From contig NZ_CP157355.1 in assembly GCF_040047665.1 (NCBI RefSeq), positions 1,488,001 through 1,552,000 on the forward strand: a stretch of 64,000 bases of DNA, given 5' to 3'. Positions within the stretch are counted from its first letter, which is position 1, and the number at the start of each line of letters is the position of its first letter. This DNA comes from Chitinibacter sp. FCG-7 (GTDB lineage Bacteria > Pseudomonadota > Gammaproteobacteria > Burkholderiales > Chitinibacteraceae). Positions 37,911-49,891 of the stretch are shown here, piece by piece. Under the pieces are notes generated by a model. The model saw only the letters and a list, made by a program, of their open reading frames with translations. It was not told where the DNA came from and did not search any database. Position numbers and translations under genes: made by a program.

Positions 37911-38083
37911 CATACAACTGATGCTGCTGGTGTTGGATCTACTAAAAGGCCCAACACCAATATCCTTGCCACTGGTCAAGAATGACGCAAGATCATCCTC
38001 GACCATGATCAGCTCAAATGAATCATTGATTTCGCCCACTTCGGGCTTGAGTGAAAAAACTTAAACAGCGATAGAATCAACGC

Positions 38084-38593
38084 ATGCAAAGCCAATACCG
38101 TGCAACCTCTTTTCGTAAAACGCAGATCGTGATCTTTTGCATCATGCTGTTTTGCGCATGGCTGCCTGTATCAAATGCATTGTCACTTGCTCATCAACCC
38201 TTGCCTGATCAATTCCAAATTCATAATCCATTGGACGTTGGCGATTACACTAAAGATGAAGCCGAGCAAAAGCTACAGCTCCCAGGTCATTCTCATGGTC
38301 ATGTCAGCTTCGACCATACACACGATCTCCCCCAATGGTTCACTATTGGCTCAAATGTAAGCGCATCCTCGCATTCTGTGTGGCCACGCACTGACCAAGC
38401 CGAACCTCATTCGGCATCCACTAGCCCAGCAAAAACCACCCAAATTCCAATTTCGCTTGATTCTCACCGCGTAACACGGCAACTCATCACTGAAATGGAA
38501 TTCCTATGCTTCAAGATCTCATTACGGGCTCATTACGCCTGTACTTGTGCGCGCGACAATCGCGTTCGCGCCAACGCACCTCTGCAATTCTAA
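38084..38593 (+). CDS. Hypothetical exported His-rich protein
   Basis: The product begins with a basic segment and a hydrophobic stretch (IVIFCIMLFCAWLPVSNAL) that acts as a signal peptide. The middle is His-rich (GHSHGHVSFDHTHD), likely metal-binding. The C-terminal ~50 residues look out of frame compared with small RND-associated proteins, so an indel is suspected near 38480. It follows the copper pump genes by 173 bases. The exact family was not recognised. Confidence 0.5.
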   Translation: MQSQYRATSFRKTQIVIFCIMLFCAWLPVSNALSLAHQPLPDQFQIHNPLDVGDYTKDEAEQKLQLPGHSHGHVSFDHTHDLPQWFTIGSNVSASSHSVWPRTDQAEPHSASTSPAKTTQIPISLDSHRVTRQLITEMEFLCFKISLRAHYACTCARDNRVRANAPLQF

Positions 38594-38809
38594 TTCTCCA
38601 CATGCTCGAACAATCGTGGCCGCATGATGTTGAATTTGTGCGGCCAGCCTCAAGAGCGGTCTCGACATCTTCGCGCAAACGCTCATTCAATTTCACGGCC
38701 CCCACTCTAGCTTATAGGCATAAGTACAATCTTCATCGCCGAATTCATCTGACGGCGAGTAGATCAGGTACGTGAAACAACTCTGTTTTTCTATTACCAG
38801 AGCCAAACC

Positions 38810-39240
38810 ATGACGCAGCCGACTCAATCCCCCCTGTGGAATTTGATTTTTTCTGCTGGATCATTGCCGCCGTTTCAACTTTAGGCAGCCTGTTCTTTAG
38901 CGAAGTGATGGCCATGCCGCCCTGTGTGTTGTGTTGGTATCAGCGCATTTTTATGTACCCACTGCTTTTTATTTTTAGTGTCGGCTTATTTCCGTTTGAC
39001 GTGCGCTGTACCCGTTATGCGATGCCATTGGCCATCGGTGGCTGGTTGTTCGCGCTCTACCACACCTTGCTCTACAAGGGGTTCATCCCAGAGAACCTAC
39101 AGCCTTGCTCGCAAGGTATTTCATGCGCCGACATGAAGCTCGATCTATTTGGTTTTATCACTATCCCACTTTTATCTTTAGTGGCTTTTTCCATTCTTAT
39201 CGCGCTGCTGATTGCAGTGCAAAAAGGGACACAGAAATGA
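38810..39240 (+). pseudogene. Disulfide bond formation protein DsbB-like, one frameshift
   Basis: After restoring one T in the T6 run at 38847-38852, the frame reads from ATG 38810 (MTQPTQSPLWNLIF) into CWIIAAVSTLGSLFFSEVMAMPPCVLCWYQR. The product of about 143 residues has four membrane helices and the two redox pairs CVLC and CSQGISC, as in DsbB/BdbC. It reoxidises a DsbA-like partner with quinone. The following DsbA-like gene overlaps it by four bases (ATGA), so the two form a functional pair. Confidence 0.8.
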
Positions 39241-39893
39241 AGCGTTCAACTCTAATTATTGGCAGCAGCGTTGCTCTAATCACCGCATTTGCGGTGGGTA
39301 CTTATATGTATACCAACCAGCAAAAACAGGAACAGCAGCAAATCGCCCAAAACAGCGGGCAAGAACTCAATCGCTTTGGCGCTCCATCGATAGGCGCAGC
39401 GGATGCGAAAGTCCATATCGTTGAATTTTTCGATCCCGCTTGCGAAGCTTGCCGTGCGTTTTGATCCGGTTGTTAAAAATACCCTTAATTTCAATGGCGA
39501 CAAAGTCAAACTCACCTTGCGCTATGCCACTTTCCATCAAGGCTCTGATTACGTCGCCAGCGCTGGAAGCGACTCGCTTGCAAAATAAATACTGGGAATC
39601 TATCGAAGCAGTATTGGCCGCACAGCCCGAATGGGCTGCTCATGGCTCACCACAACCTGAACTGATCTGGAATGCTTTCGCTCAAATTGGCCTAGACGTT
39701 GAGAAAGCCAAGCTTGATATGAATAGCCCACAAATTGCCGCTCGCCTCGCTCAAGATGCGTACTGATGTGGTCACGCTGAAAGTTCAGAAAACACTGAGC
39801 TTTTTTGTAGAACAGCACCCCCTCACGAAGTTTGGTGCTGATGAATTTAACTCATTAGTGCAGTCGAAAGTCGATCTCGCCTACCCAAAATAA
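39237..39893 (+). pseudogene. DsbA-like thiol:disulfide oxidoreductase, frameshifts
   Basis: The product of about 217 residues has an N-terminal anchor (LIIGSSVALITAFAVGTYMY), a thioredoxin-fold start (KVHIVEFFDPACEACRAF) with active site CEAC, a helical insert (PQPELIWNAFAQIGLDVEKAKLDM) and an ending FGADEFNSLVQSKVDLAYPK. One extra T in the T4 run at 39459-39462 and further indels near 39565 and 39760 split the frame. The pairing with the DsbB-like gene points to a dedicated periplasmic oxidation system within the metal island. Confidence 0.75.
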
Positions 39894-39995
39894 TCCGTTC
39901 TTAATCAATAAACCTAAAGGGTATATGCCAATAAGCCAATTTTTAAAGGCGCTTTATCCATATACCCAATGCTAAAATCAGATGGGAGCATCTCA

Positions 39996-40507
39996 ATGTC
40001 TCAATGTCCTTGTGGTTCAAAAAAGATTTAGCGGAATGCTGCGCGCCAATTATTGCGGGCACACCAGCGCCAACAGCGGAAGCGCTAATGCGTTCTCGGT
40101 ACACCGCTTTTGCAACCAAACAGCTGGATCATCTTGAGCGAACACATGCACCTGAAGTTAAAGCAGACTTTAACCGAGCTGGAAGCCGAATATTTGGCAG
40201 AAAGTTGCGAATGGCGCAGTTTGGAAATCCGCAATGCAAAAGAAGATGGTGACAGCGCACAAGCTCGAATTTGCCATTCTGGTTTCGACGTGACCAAAAA
40301 GAAATGATTCAGGCTGAATTAGCCGGTTTTCGCCGTGAGGATAGCCAATGGCTTTATGTCAGTGGTGATTTGAACCCACATATCCCACAGCGCCATGTGA
40401 ATAAAGTCTGGCGAAATGATCCTTGCCTTTGTGGCTCGGGCAAAAAAGCCAAAAAGTGTTGCGGCACGACACATAGACCAAGCTTAATTCATGGCTCAGC
40501 ATTTTAA
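39996..40507 (+). pseudogene. YchJ-family SEC-C motif protein, frameshifts
   Basis: Read across frames it encodes a YchJ-type protein of about 170 residues. SEC-C zinc motifs are present at both ends: MSQCPCGSKK (followed by DLAECC after one A is restored in the run at 40019-40024) and [17 protein letters not shown] near the C-terminus. The middle NTF2-like region contains [37 protein letters not shown] and SGFD. The function of YchJ is not established. The following YkgJ-type gene overlaps its 3' end. Confidence 0.78.
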
Positions 40508-41257
40508 TTGCACGGTTTGTGGCAAATGTTGTCATGGCCAGTTTTACTAACGTTGAAAGATGCTTATACCCATGCAAATCTTTTTCCTTTGGCTTCTTTG
40601 TGGACACCATTGAGACAAGGCCATAAAGATTACGATATGGCCTCTCGGTTAGGCATAACTAATCAGTGCTGGACAAAAAGCATGAGCTAGCAGCCACGAT
40701 TACGGTTGCTGTTATATACCGACGACATTTGCGTGCCCCGCATTACGCGCCGATAAACTGTGCAGGTAGTACACGAAACGAAACCACTTCGCTGTCGCTC
40801 AGTGCCATTTTCGCCCTACCGCGATGAACAGTACCAAGCAGAAGCATTTAAATTTCCAGCCGATTGGGAATGCGATACTTCGGACATCTGCGCCGATTGT
40901 GTTTCAGAAACAAAAAATAGTCGTTCGCGAAGATTTTGATTTGAGCGCCAAGCGTTGTTGTCCGATGTGCCAACGATACGCAGCTATGCAGATTACACCC
41001 TTAAATATTCGCCGATGATCGTTAATAACCTAGCGCAAGCTTCTCTGAAAGCTAAGTCTGAGCCAAATTATCACCAGCTTATCTTCTTTTTAACCGCAAC
41101 GCGGCATCCTGATGCGCAGCTTATTGCAGCAAAACAGCTTTTCATATTGAGGCAATTCGTAGCTCAAACTGCGGAAACAACAGATTTGGCCGAGTACCAC
41201 CAACGTTATATTTGCTGGGAAAAAGAGATGAGCTTTTTGGCAAACCGCAACACTTAA
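40491..41257 (+). pseudogene. YkgJ-family zinc/iron-chelating protein, frameshifts
   Basis: The frame from 40491 begins [17 protein letters not shown], the first cysteine motif of the CxxCxxxC cluster family (UPF0153/YkgJ). After a shift the protein continues LLTLKDAYTHANLFPLASLWTPLRQGHKDYDMASRLG, and later parts read REDFDLSAKRC, SYADYTLKYSPMIVNNLAQA and HPDAQLIAAKQLFILRQFVAQ. The family binds Zn or Fe; function unknown. Total length about 250 residues. It ends just before the MerR-family regulator gene on the opposite strand. Confidence 0.65.
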
Positions 41258-41285
41258 GGAGTGGAGTTATGCTGGCATGCGGGTT

Positions 41286-41721
41286 TCAGCCTAAATGCGT
41301 GTGTTTTTTGTCTGGTTTGGCCTCGATATTCATATCGGCCAAGCCTTGCAAAATACCGCAAGAATCTACCGTTTGCTCGGTTTGGCATTGTCGGCGCAAA
41401 TCAGCCAATTGCTGTTTGAGATGCTCCACTCCTTAATGCGTACTTCAACATGCTCAATGTGCTGGTCAAACACCGAATTGATAAGCACTACAACCATCAG
41501 CGGGCTTGATCGGCTAAACGCAATAAGGTATGGATTTCTTCGTGGCTCATATCGAGCGCACGGCAGTTTCGAATGAAGCGCAAACGCTCTGACATGTTCG
41601 GCGTTATAGGTACGGAAATTGCCAGAGGTTCGCGCTGGCGCAGCCAATAAAGTTCTTTTTCGTAAAAACGAATGGTTTCAACCGAACATTGTGCGATATG
41701 CGCTAACTCACCGATTTTCAT
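41286..41721 (-). pseudogene. pbrR: MerR-family metal-responsive regulator, PbrR/CadR-like, frameshifts
   Basis: The N-terminal winged helix is clear: MKIGELAHIAQCSVETIRFYEKE, with a following RLRFIRNCRALDMSHEEIHTLLRLADQAR. After a shift the dimer helix (INSVFDQHIEHVEVRIKE) and the C-terminal metal loop DSCGILQGLAD are recovered. In PbrR/CadR proteins a Cys in the dimer helix and two C-terminal Cys bind Pb(II)/Cd(II)/Zn(II). The gene is divergent from the P1B ATPase with an 80-base spacer holding a MerR-type promoter. Confidence 0.78.
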
Positions 41722-41740
41722 AATCGACTCCAAATAGGTC

Positions 41741-41773
41741 TTGACCCTGTAGTTACTTCATGATTTTTAATGT
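41741..41773 (+). promoter_or_regulatory. MerR-type promoter/operator of the lead/cadmium ATPase gene
   Basis: TTGACC (41741-41746) is a -35 box, and a -10-like TAATGT lies about 20 bases downstream, the long spacing MerR-family activators correct. The dyad ACCCTGTAGTTACTTCA between them resembles pbr/cad/zntR operators. This is pattern-based; the transcription start is not known. Confidence 0.65.
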
Positions 41774-41800
41774 ACTGCATCATAGCTTGAGGAATAGATC

Positions 41801-44031
41801 ATGTCCAAGTACCAGCGCTTTCAAAGTGCCAGTAAAAATGAAAGCACGCCGTGTGCACCCTCATGTTGTGGGGGTCATAACTTCAATTGAAGCGCAGAAA
41901 TCCCGCAGTGGATTTGGAACCACTCGCAGCGACAAAAAGCAGCCAAGATGATATGCAGACCCCGATTCGCATTATGCAAATGGATTGCCCGACCGAAGAG
42001 GGCTTGCTGCGCAAAAAACTTGGCGAGCATGGAGGTGTTAGCGGCATGCAATTCAATTTAATGCAGCGTGTGCTAACGGTAACGCACGAGCCAGACGGCT
42101 AGACGCGGTGCTGGACGCGGATTCGCTCTTAGGCTTTACACCTGAACTCGCTAGCGACGCCGCGCCTGCAGCCGAGCCCGCCAAACCATGGTGGCCATTG
42201 GCTCTGGCAGGTATTGCCGCCATTGCATCAGAAATAGCGCATTGAGCGGTTTACCCCAGTGGAGTATTGCCACGCTGGCAATTATCGCCGTATTGGCTTG
42301 TGGTCTCACGACGTATAAAAAAGGCTGGGTCGCGATTCGCAATGGCAATTTAAATATCAATCGCCTTGATGAGCATCGCCGTCACTGGCGCTTTGCCAAT
42401 CGGTCAATGGCCGGAAGCAGTGATGGTGATGGTGCTGTTTACGATTGCCGAGCTGATCGAAGCCAAATCGCTTGATCGCGCGCGCAATGTGCAATTCTGG
42501 TTTGATGCAACTCACGCCAGAAGTGGCCAGCAGTACAGACAGGCTGACGGCAGTTGGCGCGAAGCCGCCGCTAAATCGGTAGCGCCCCAAGCGCGCGTGC
42601 GGATTGAAACTGGGTGAGCGTATTGCACTCGATGGCGTGATTGTTAGCGGGCAATCGAGCATAACTAAAGCGCCGATTACCGGCGAGAGTTTGCCGATCG
42701 AAAAAACCATCGGCGATGCAGTGTTTGCTGGCACGATCAGTGCAATTGGGTTCGTTCGAATACACAGTGACAGCGGCGGCAGGCGACAGCACGCTGGCGA
42801 GGATTATTCATGCGATTGAAGCGGCGCAAGGCGCGCGCGCCGACGCAGCGTTTTGTCGATCAATTTGCCCGCGTGTACACGCCGATTGTGTTTGCGATAG
42901 CGCTTTGGCGATTGCCGTCGCCGCCGCTATTTTTCGGCGGTGAATGGCTGGCGTGATTTATAAAGCGCTGGTGCTACTGGTCATCGCTTGCCCGTGCGCG
43001 TTGGTGATTTCAACACCAGTCACCATCGTTAGCGGCTTGCTAGAAGCTGCGCCACCGGGATTTTGGTTAAAGTGGCGGCGTGTATTTAGAAGAAGGGCGC
43101 AGTTAGCGTGGCTGGCGCTGGATAAAACCGGCACGATTACGCATGGCAAATCGGTGCAACTGATTTCATCGTGCTCGGCGCGCATGATGCTGCTGAGGTA
43201 CAAAGCCTCGCCGTCAGCCTTGCCAGTCGCTCCGATCATCCGGTTTCGCGCGCCGTAGTGCTAGCGGCGCAAAACATTACGTGTACAAAAACGCTCGCGA
43301 TTTGAGCAATAGCTGGGCGCGGCACTCGGTGGCGTCATTAACGGTCAGCAATATCATCTGGTAATCATCGACTAGTTCATGAATAGCTGGTGCTCGCCTC
43401 GAGCTCGAAACGGCAGCTCTTTGCGCTGGAACAGCGGCAAAACAGTGATTTTGTTTGCCAATGAAGCGAGAGTAATCGCGCTATTTGCCGTTGCTGATAC
43501 CGTCAGAGAGCAGTAGTCGCATGGCGATTGCCGAGCTGCAGTAAACCGGGCGTTAAAACCATTATGTTGACCGGCGACAATGCTCACACGGCGCGCGCGA
43601 TTGCCGATCAAGTCGGCATCGACGAAGCGCGGTGGTGATCTGCTGCCCGAGGATAAATTACAAGTTATCGAAAGTAAACCCAGTGAACACAGGCAAAGTC
43701 GGCATGGTCGGCGATGGTATTAACGACGCGCTGGCGCTGGCGCGCCGATATTGGTTTTAGCGATGGGCGCTGCGGTACGGCACGGCAACTGAAACGGCCG
43801 ATGTGGCACCTATGTGACTGATGATTTACGCAAATTACCGCGCTTTATTCGGCTTTCGCAGCGCACCCACGCGATTTTGCTGCAAAACATTGCAGCTGGT
43901 TTTGGGCATTGAAATTGTCTTTTAGAGTTGACTTTAACAGGCAACGGCAACGATGGTGTGGCCAGTCTTTGCTGACGTGGGTGCAAGCCTATTAGTCGTA
44001 TTTAACGGCTTACAGGCTATTACAAAAATGA
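41801..44031 (+). pseudogene. pbrA: P1B-type heavy-metal ATPase (Zn/Cd/Pb exporter), many frameshifts
   Basis: The reconstructed protein of about 740 residues has an N-terminal CxxS/Cys segment (CAPSCCGGH), a metal-binding domain (IRIMQMDCPTEEGLLRKKLG), the transduction motif [10 protein letters not shown], the membrane CPC motif in VIACPCALVISTPVTIVSGL, the phosphorylation motif LDKTGTITHG, SDHPVSRAVV and the hinge GDGINDALALA. The CPC and the ITHGKP pattern point to Zn/Cd/Pb export. Roughly fifteen indels interrupt it. The MerR regulator upstream and PAP2 and LspA genes downstream match the pbrRABC arrangement for lead resistance. Confidence 0.82.
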
Positions 44032-44536
44032 CTTGGAAATTTCTACTCTACGATTGGGCGGGGCTGGGACTGTATAGGAGGGAGATAAAAAAAAACTAAA
44101 GGGATATTGTTATGTCTTCTGGGATAATGAAATCGTGAGGTGATTAGAAAAAAATAAAAAATTATAGGTTAGGAGGGAATATTTTCTATGACGAAAATAA
44201 GATCTAATCAGGGGAGGATGTTGCTAAAATCAGTGGGGGTGTTGATTATGAAATAGCTCACCCAATGGAGTAGAAATTTTCTGTATTTTGATAGTTTGGG
44301 TTAAATATAAACCAAAAAAGGATCAATGTGGTGCGGGCATAAAAAAAATTTTAATCAAAAACCAGGATTTTGCTGAAAAATTGCTGTTGGGAAGTATGAA
44401 ATAATTTTTAGCGATTTAAAGGAAGAAAGGAGCTCTTTGAGGGGGATGTTATTTATTTAAATATAAATAAAAAGAGAAAACTTTTACAGATTAACGCAGT
44501 AACTATTTCGCATCATTAATCAAAGCACACCGAGCG
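44032..44536. other. AT-rich insert with decayed open frame
   Basis: About 500 bases of markedly lower GC than the flanking ATPase and PAP2 genes. Discontinuous frames give segments such as GYCYVFWDNEIV, AHPMGVEIFC and KNQDFAEKLLLGSMK, which look like remnants of a small low-GC protein (the style is that of toxin-immunity proteins), but none is intact and no family is recognised. The 3' end is the upstream region of the PAP2 gene. Confidence 0.4.
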
Positions 44537-45045
44537 ACCTCTCCTTTGGCTTGGATGTTTAGCAACATCCTCGGCAACTACTGGAATGCTCCAATAGTTA
44601 TGCTAGGGCTATGGCTCTATTCGAGATCGACTAACCAAATCAGCCAAACATCTAAGATCCGGCTGAAACCATTTATTTTATTGTTGCTTTCGGGCTAGCA
44701 TATGTCCGCAGTCACTGTTTTAAAACAGTTCTTCAATTTTCCGCGACCACTCACCGTTTTTTGGTGATTTAGCACGAGTGATTGGAATGCCCGAGTGGAA
44801 TACAGCTTCGCCAAGCGGGCATTCAACTTATGCAGACACTCTGTTGCTGGCACGCTGTGGCCACTCGATCAAACCTCGCCTGCAAGTCTTCGCTCATAGC
44901 GTACCCCGTCCTTGTTGGCTGGTCTCTGTATTGCATCTGGAATGCACTTCCCCGCCGATGTTTTACTTGGTTGGGATTATTGGTTTTTATGCGCCGTGTT
45001 TACGACAAAAAAAGGTCTCACTAGGGTGCTCCAATTTGTAATGGA
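44537..45045 (+). pseudogene. pbrB: PAP2-superfamily phosphatase, PbrB-like, frameshifts
   Basis: Joined frames give a membrane phosphatase of about 170 residues: FSNILGNYWNAPIVMLGLWLYSR, PRPLT (residues of the KxxxxxxRP motif), SGHSTYA (the PSGH motif) and SGMHFPADVLLGW (the SRxxxxxHxxxD motif). These are the three phosphatase motifs. In pbr systems this enzyme makes phosphate from undecaprenyl pyrophosphate to trap exported Pb2+ outside the cytoplasm; that role is inferred here from gene order. Boundaries are approximate because of the indels. Confidence 0.65.
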
Positions 45046-45059
45046 ATTCAGTACTCGAT

Positions 45060-45606
45060 ATGAATACAAGCAGTACGAACTGGCTATCTGCACTGAATTA
45101 ATTAACTCCTTCAGTCAACGAATACAGCTCTAAACCGTTATTTCTGGTTTGGTTTTTCTGGCCTGCGATGTTGACCTTTCTTGATCAGGCGATCAAAATC
45201 AGTGCACCGCGACGCTATTACTCATTGAACGGCTACATGGCTCGGATTACGCCGTGGTTTAACTGGGTGCATGTTTTAAATCCGGGTGCAGAGGTTTTCA
45301 TTTCTCGCTGACGCTGGCGGTTGGCAACGGCACTTTTTCACCATTGTGGCGGGCGTCGTCTGCACTTATTTGCTCTGGTTACTGCGGCGCGCTGAAAAGC
45401 CGCTTAGAAACTGTCGCTTGGCATTTTGATTGTTGGCGGTGCACTAGGGAATGTGATTGATCGAATCAGAATCGGTCGGTGGTCGATTACTTAGATTTTT
45501 ACTGGCAGACGTGGCATTAGTCAGTGGTTCAATTTGCATGATATTTTCGTAAAGTGCTCACGCTTTGCTGATGGCCATTTCAGCTATTTACCATCAAGAA
45601 AAATAA
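45060..45606 (+). pseudogene. pbrC: Signal peptidase II (LspA), PbrC-like, frameshifts
   Basis: Reconstructed frames show LspA: MNTSSTNWLSALNLLTP leads to FWPAMLTFLDQAIKI, then WFNWVHVLNPGA, the family motifs GGALGNVIDRIRIG and FNLHDIFV (with both catalytic Asp), and an end close to AIYHQEK. At least six indels break it. In pbr operons, PbrB and PbrC (LspA-like) occur together; an accessory lspA beside a metal ATPase fits that pattern. Confidence 0.72.
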
Positions 45607-45617
45607 ATAATAGAGTA

Positions 45618-46042
45618 ATGAAAACTCCGTCATATTATCTTTCTACTTCTTGGTTTTCTAGCCAGCCCATTGGCTGCTGCAAACGATGAAATGCTCAATC
45701 GGACAGTTCATATTGCAAAGCGAAGCAGTGCTTATCGATGCGCTCTCAGTCACCTTGCAGCACGCCATTATGACCTCAAACGCTTATCAGGGCAGCAATC
45801 CAAGCTTCGAAACGTCTAGCCAAGATAGAAATGAGTAAACGCCAACAAGACTTGCAACGATTACATCAACTGAGCAAAACCCAAGTACCCACCCCAAAGT
45901 CACCGGTCAACCTCAACAATAATGGCCTCGCCTACCAAAAGTCGATGTTACAAAACCATGCTCGACTTATTGAGCTCGCAGAATTTGGCTCTAAGCTGAA
46001 GCTTCAAATCCAATTGACGTTATTTGAAGTCATTATCAGGTG
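45618..46042 (+). pseudogene. Hypothetical exported protein, frameshifted
   Basis: The ATG at 45618 opens a frame with a likely signal peptide once frames are adjusted (LLFLLLGFLASPLAAANDEML). A second frame from 45831 encodes KRQQDLQRLHQLSKTQ and LAYQKSMLQNHARLIELAE, a helical region. No family was recognised. It is in line with the pbr-like genes and may be cotranscribed. Confidence 0.4.
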
Positions 46043-46134
46043 ACGTAACTTGAGTTTTCTATGCTGAACAATATTCTTAGTATCCTAAGACATAATTGAT
46101 TTGCAATAAAAATCAAGCTTTTATCGAGGGTTTG

Positions 46135-46861
46135 ATGGATACTTTATGGCTGCAGAGTATTGTAATCGGATTAACGCTACTGATATGCCCAGCGGCGGCG
46201 TTGTATTCTCCGTAGGGCACGCGGGGGCATCCGGGTATTTGGCAGCAATGGCCTTATTTGGTTAGCTCCAGCGATGATGAAACCCACTGCTTTAACCCCG
46301 AACATCCTTTGTGGTGATCATTGCCACGACCAAGTTTTACCGGGCTGGCTGCTTCTCATGGAAGTTGTTTACCCCTTGCCATCAGCTCGGTGCCGTTTGC
46401 CTTCATAGGCGGGTCGATTTCTTTGCCGGGAGTACCTGTACAAGCCTGTTGTTGGCCTTGTCCTGCTGTATTCAGCCTACCGGACTGATTGCTGGGAGAG
46501 GGGTCAAAACGGAGTAACGCAGCCGCCGCTACTACCGGTTGCGGCATCTGGCGCAGGCATAAGCATGCTATCCGGGCTGACAGGCGTTGGCGGTGGTATT
46601 TTCCTTAGCCCACTGCTATTGTTTGCGGGGTGGGCTGAAACACGGCAAAGCATCTGAATGTCGCAGCCGCATTCATTTTGGTGAATTCGGCTGCCGCTTT
46701 GCTCGGACACTACTCTGGCGGTGTCCCATATCCTCCGCTGAGGTTGTCTTTGGGCTCCAGCAGCAATTCTTGGTGGTTGGATTGGGGCGCATAGGCAGCA
46801 AACAACTTCCAGCCCCGTGATTTTGAAGCTGCTCATGCTGTTTTGCTCGGTAGCCGCCTGA
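46135..46861 (+). pseudogene. TauE/SafE-family membrane exporter, frameshifts
   Basis: Frames combine to a membrane protein of about 240 residues. The segment ISMLSGLTGVGGGIFLSPLLLF is the family's first-repeat signature (the second-repeat one is ILGGWIGA), and LWLQSIVIGLTLLICPAA is the first helix. TauE/SafE proteins export sulfite, sulfoacetate or related organosulfur anions; the substrate here is unknown. Several indels interrupt the reading frame. Confidence 0.65.
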
Positions 46862-46880
46862 AGATGCTTTTCAGCATTTA

Positions 46881-47345
46881 CTAGCCCCTGTAACCAACGG
46901 GAATACTGAGTTTTCGGCTAGCCCTTCTTTGCGATGACCAATAATCCGGCAACATCAGCCCAGCGCCAATCACCAGTGCGCAAGGCATGATTACTTTCGT
47001 AAACAAGCCATGCCAAAGAGCATGGCCACTATCACGCTGCCCTTGTCGATTAGCGCCACGGTAGCCACGTCGCCAACCTTGAGCGCCTTGTAGTAAAAAA
47101 AATCCACGATAGCGCCGTTGTAACCCCCGGACAAACCTAGTTGCACAGTAGACTGCGCTGCCCCACTGACGCCAGTTCTGCAATGGAACGGAGGCTGCAG
47201 CAAAAAGCAGCACTAAACCACACACGAACAGAGTTCGAATGGTCAAAACCAGCTCCCCAGATATGCCTGCTAACCCTATCTTAGCAATAACCGAAGTGAA
47301 CTCCGCAAAGAACATTGAAACAAACGCGTAAACCAACCCATTTCT
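46881..47345 (-). pseudogene. EamA/DMT-family transporter, short form, frameshifts
   Basis: A protein of about 140 residues with four to five membrane helices when frames are joined: MFFAEFTSVIAKIGLAGISG, LTIRTLFVCGLVLLFAAA, FYYKALKVGDVATVALIDKGSVIVAMLFGM and VIMPCALVIGAGLML. This is the small four-helix EamA type that often dimerises. The KVGDVA-type loop is typical of the family. A run of nine G just upstream of the start makes the 5' end uncertain. Confidence 0.6.
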
Positions 47346-47474
47346 TCATCCCCCCCCCTATTGCCGTTTCTTGGCGGCTATCTCCTACCCCATTAGCACA
47401 ACAGATTTTATTTGAATCCACAATTCTAACCCAAGGACCAACTTGAGCGAGACTGCGGTTCGTTTAGTTAGGTT

Positions 47475-48694
47475 TTACCAGCAGCATATTAGAACCGATG
47501 CTCTAGGTAACCAAATAGAGATGAATGCCGCCAAGCCAATAAACGCAGCTGAAATCCACAAGCAGGCGCGCCAAGTCGCCACCTGAAACACCCAGCCTGA
47601 CAAGACGGTTCCAATTAAACGCCCCAGGCGTTAGCCATGTAGTAAAGCCAATATCCAGTGATGCACCGTCTTCTTTGAGCGTAGCTCACGATCAAATAGC
47701 GTGCAATGATGAGTTAATTGCAAATAGCGCGCCAAACAAGAGCAAGCCACCGACTAGCAGCGTTTCTAAACTGTGGGCTACTGTTGAGGCCAAAGGCGAT
47801 GCCAGCCGTTAAGGCCGCAAGCGGGATTGCCCACAATATGGTGGCGCATGACTATCAGGCACTTGCCTGTTTTTTTGCCTGTGAGGTAAGGGGCAAACGA
47901 TTGAACGATACCGTAGCCATGACCCAAACCGCAAAAAGTCCCGACTCGCCAATCACCCAGCCCAAGGTTTGCGCCATAAATACGGGCAATGCCACAACAA
48001 ACCAGACATCACGCGCCCCAAACAAAAATAGTCGTGCAGCTGAAAGCACGTTAACTGCTCGGCTTTTCGAAAACAAATCGCCAAACTTAGGCTTGTTTTT
48101 GGCCTTGCCCAAATCGGCTTTGAGGCTGATTAGGCTGGCGACCCAGACCACAATCAAGACGCTTGCCATTGCCCACATTGAACCGGCAAATCCCAAAGCA
48201 GTCAGCAGTACACCGCCCAAGAAAAACCCAACGCCTTTCAGCGCATTTTTAGAGCCAGTGAGAATCGCCACCCATTGAAATAATTTGCCTTCCGCGCCAG
48301 CGGGCACCAGTGTTTTGATGCTGCTTTTGGCGCTCATTTTGTTCAAGTCTTTGGCAATGCCTGATAAGGCTTGAGCCGCCATTACCCAAGACACCGTCAA
48401 CATCGCTGTTGGCACCGTGAGCGCGAGCAAGGCAACGACTTGCAGGCCAAGGCCGATGTTCATCGTTTTGTTCAAACCAATCCGCGCACCCAACCAGCCG
48501 CCGACCAAGTTAGTCACTACGCCAAAAATCTCGTAAAACAGAAACAGCATGGCGATCTGAAGCGGTGAATAGCCCAGCTGATGAAAGTGCAGCACCACCA
48601 ACATTCGCAAAGCACCATCGGTCAGCGTGAACGCCCAATAATTGCCGGTGATGATGAGGTACTGCCGAATGGCGGGAGGTAGGCTGGCAAGCAT
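47475..48694 (-). pseudogene. arsJ: Organoarsenical efflux MFS transporter ArsJ, frameshifts in the 3' part
   Basis: The first ~285 residues are intact and match ArsJ: LPPAIRQYLIITGNYWAFTLTDGALRMLVVLHFHQLG, FLFYEIFGVVTNLVGGWLGARIGL and SGIAKDLNKMSAKSS. ArsJ exports 1-arseno-3-phosphoglycerate, which the adjacent GAPDH makes from arsenate and glyceraldehyde-3-phosphate. The remaining ~120 residues are found in other frames downstream to 47475 (LACLLFGAL-type helices, SIWLPRA). The gap-arsJ pair is diagnostic for this arsenate pathway. Confidence 0.88.
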
Positions 48695-48785
48695 GATGTG
48701 AACCAAGGTAGATGAAGTAGGTATTGCTCTGAGCGCCAATTATTTATTGATATTCAGAGCAATACATCATTAGGTATAAGGCCGG

Positions 48786-49796
<1,011 letters not shown>

Positions 49797-49891
49797 TCAA
49801 TCCTTTCTTTGTTTCAGAGGCGCACAGCGCCCAGCAGAGATACGGTATTTTCGGGAAAAAGTCATTGCCCACTTAATGGATAAAATTTATC

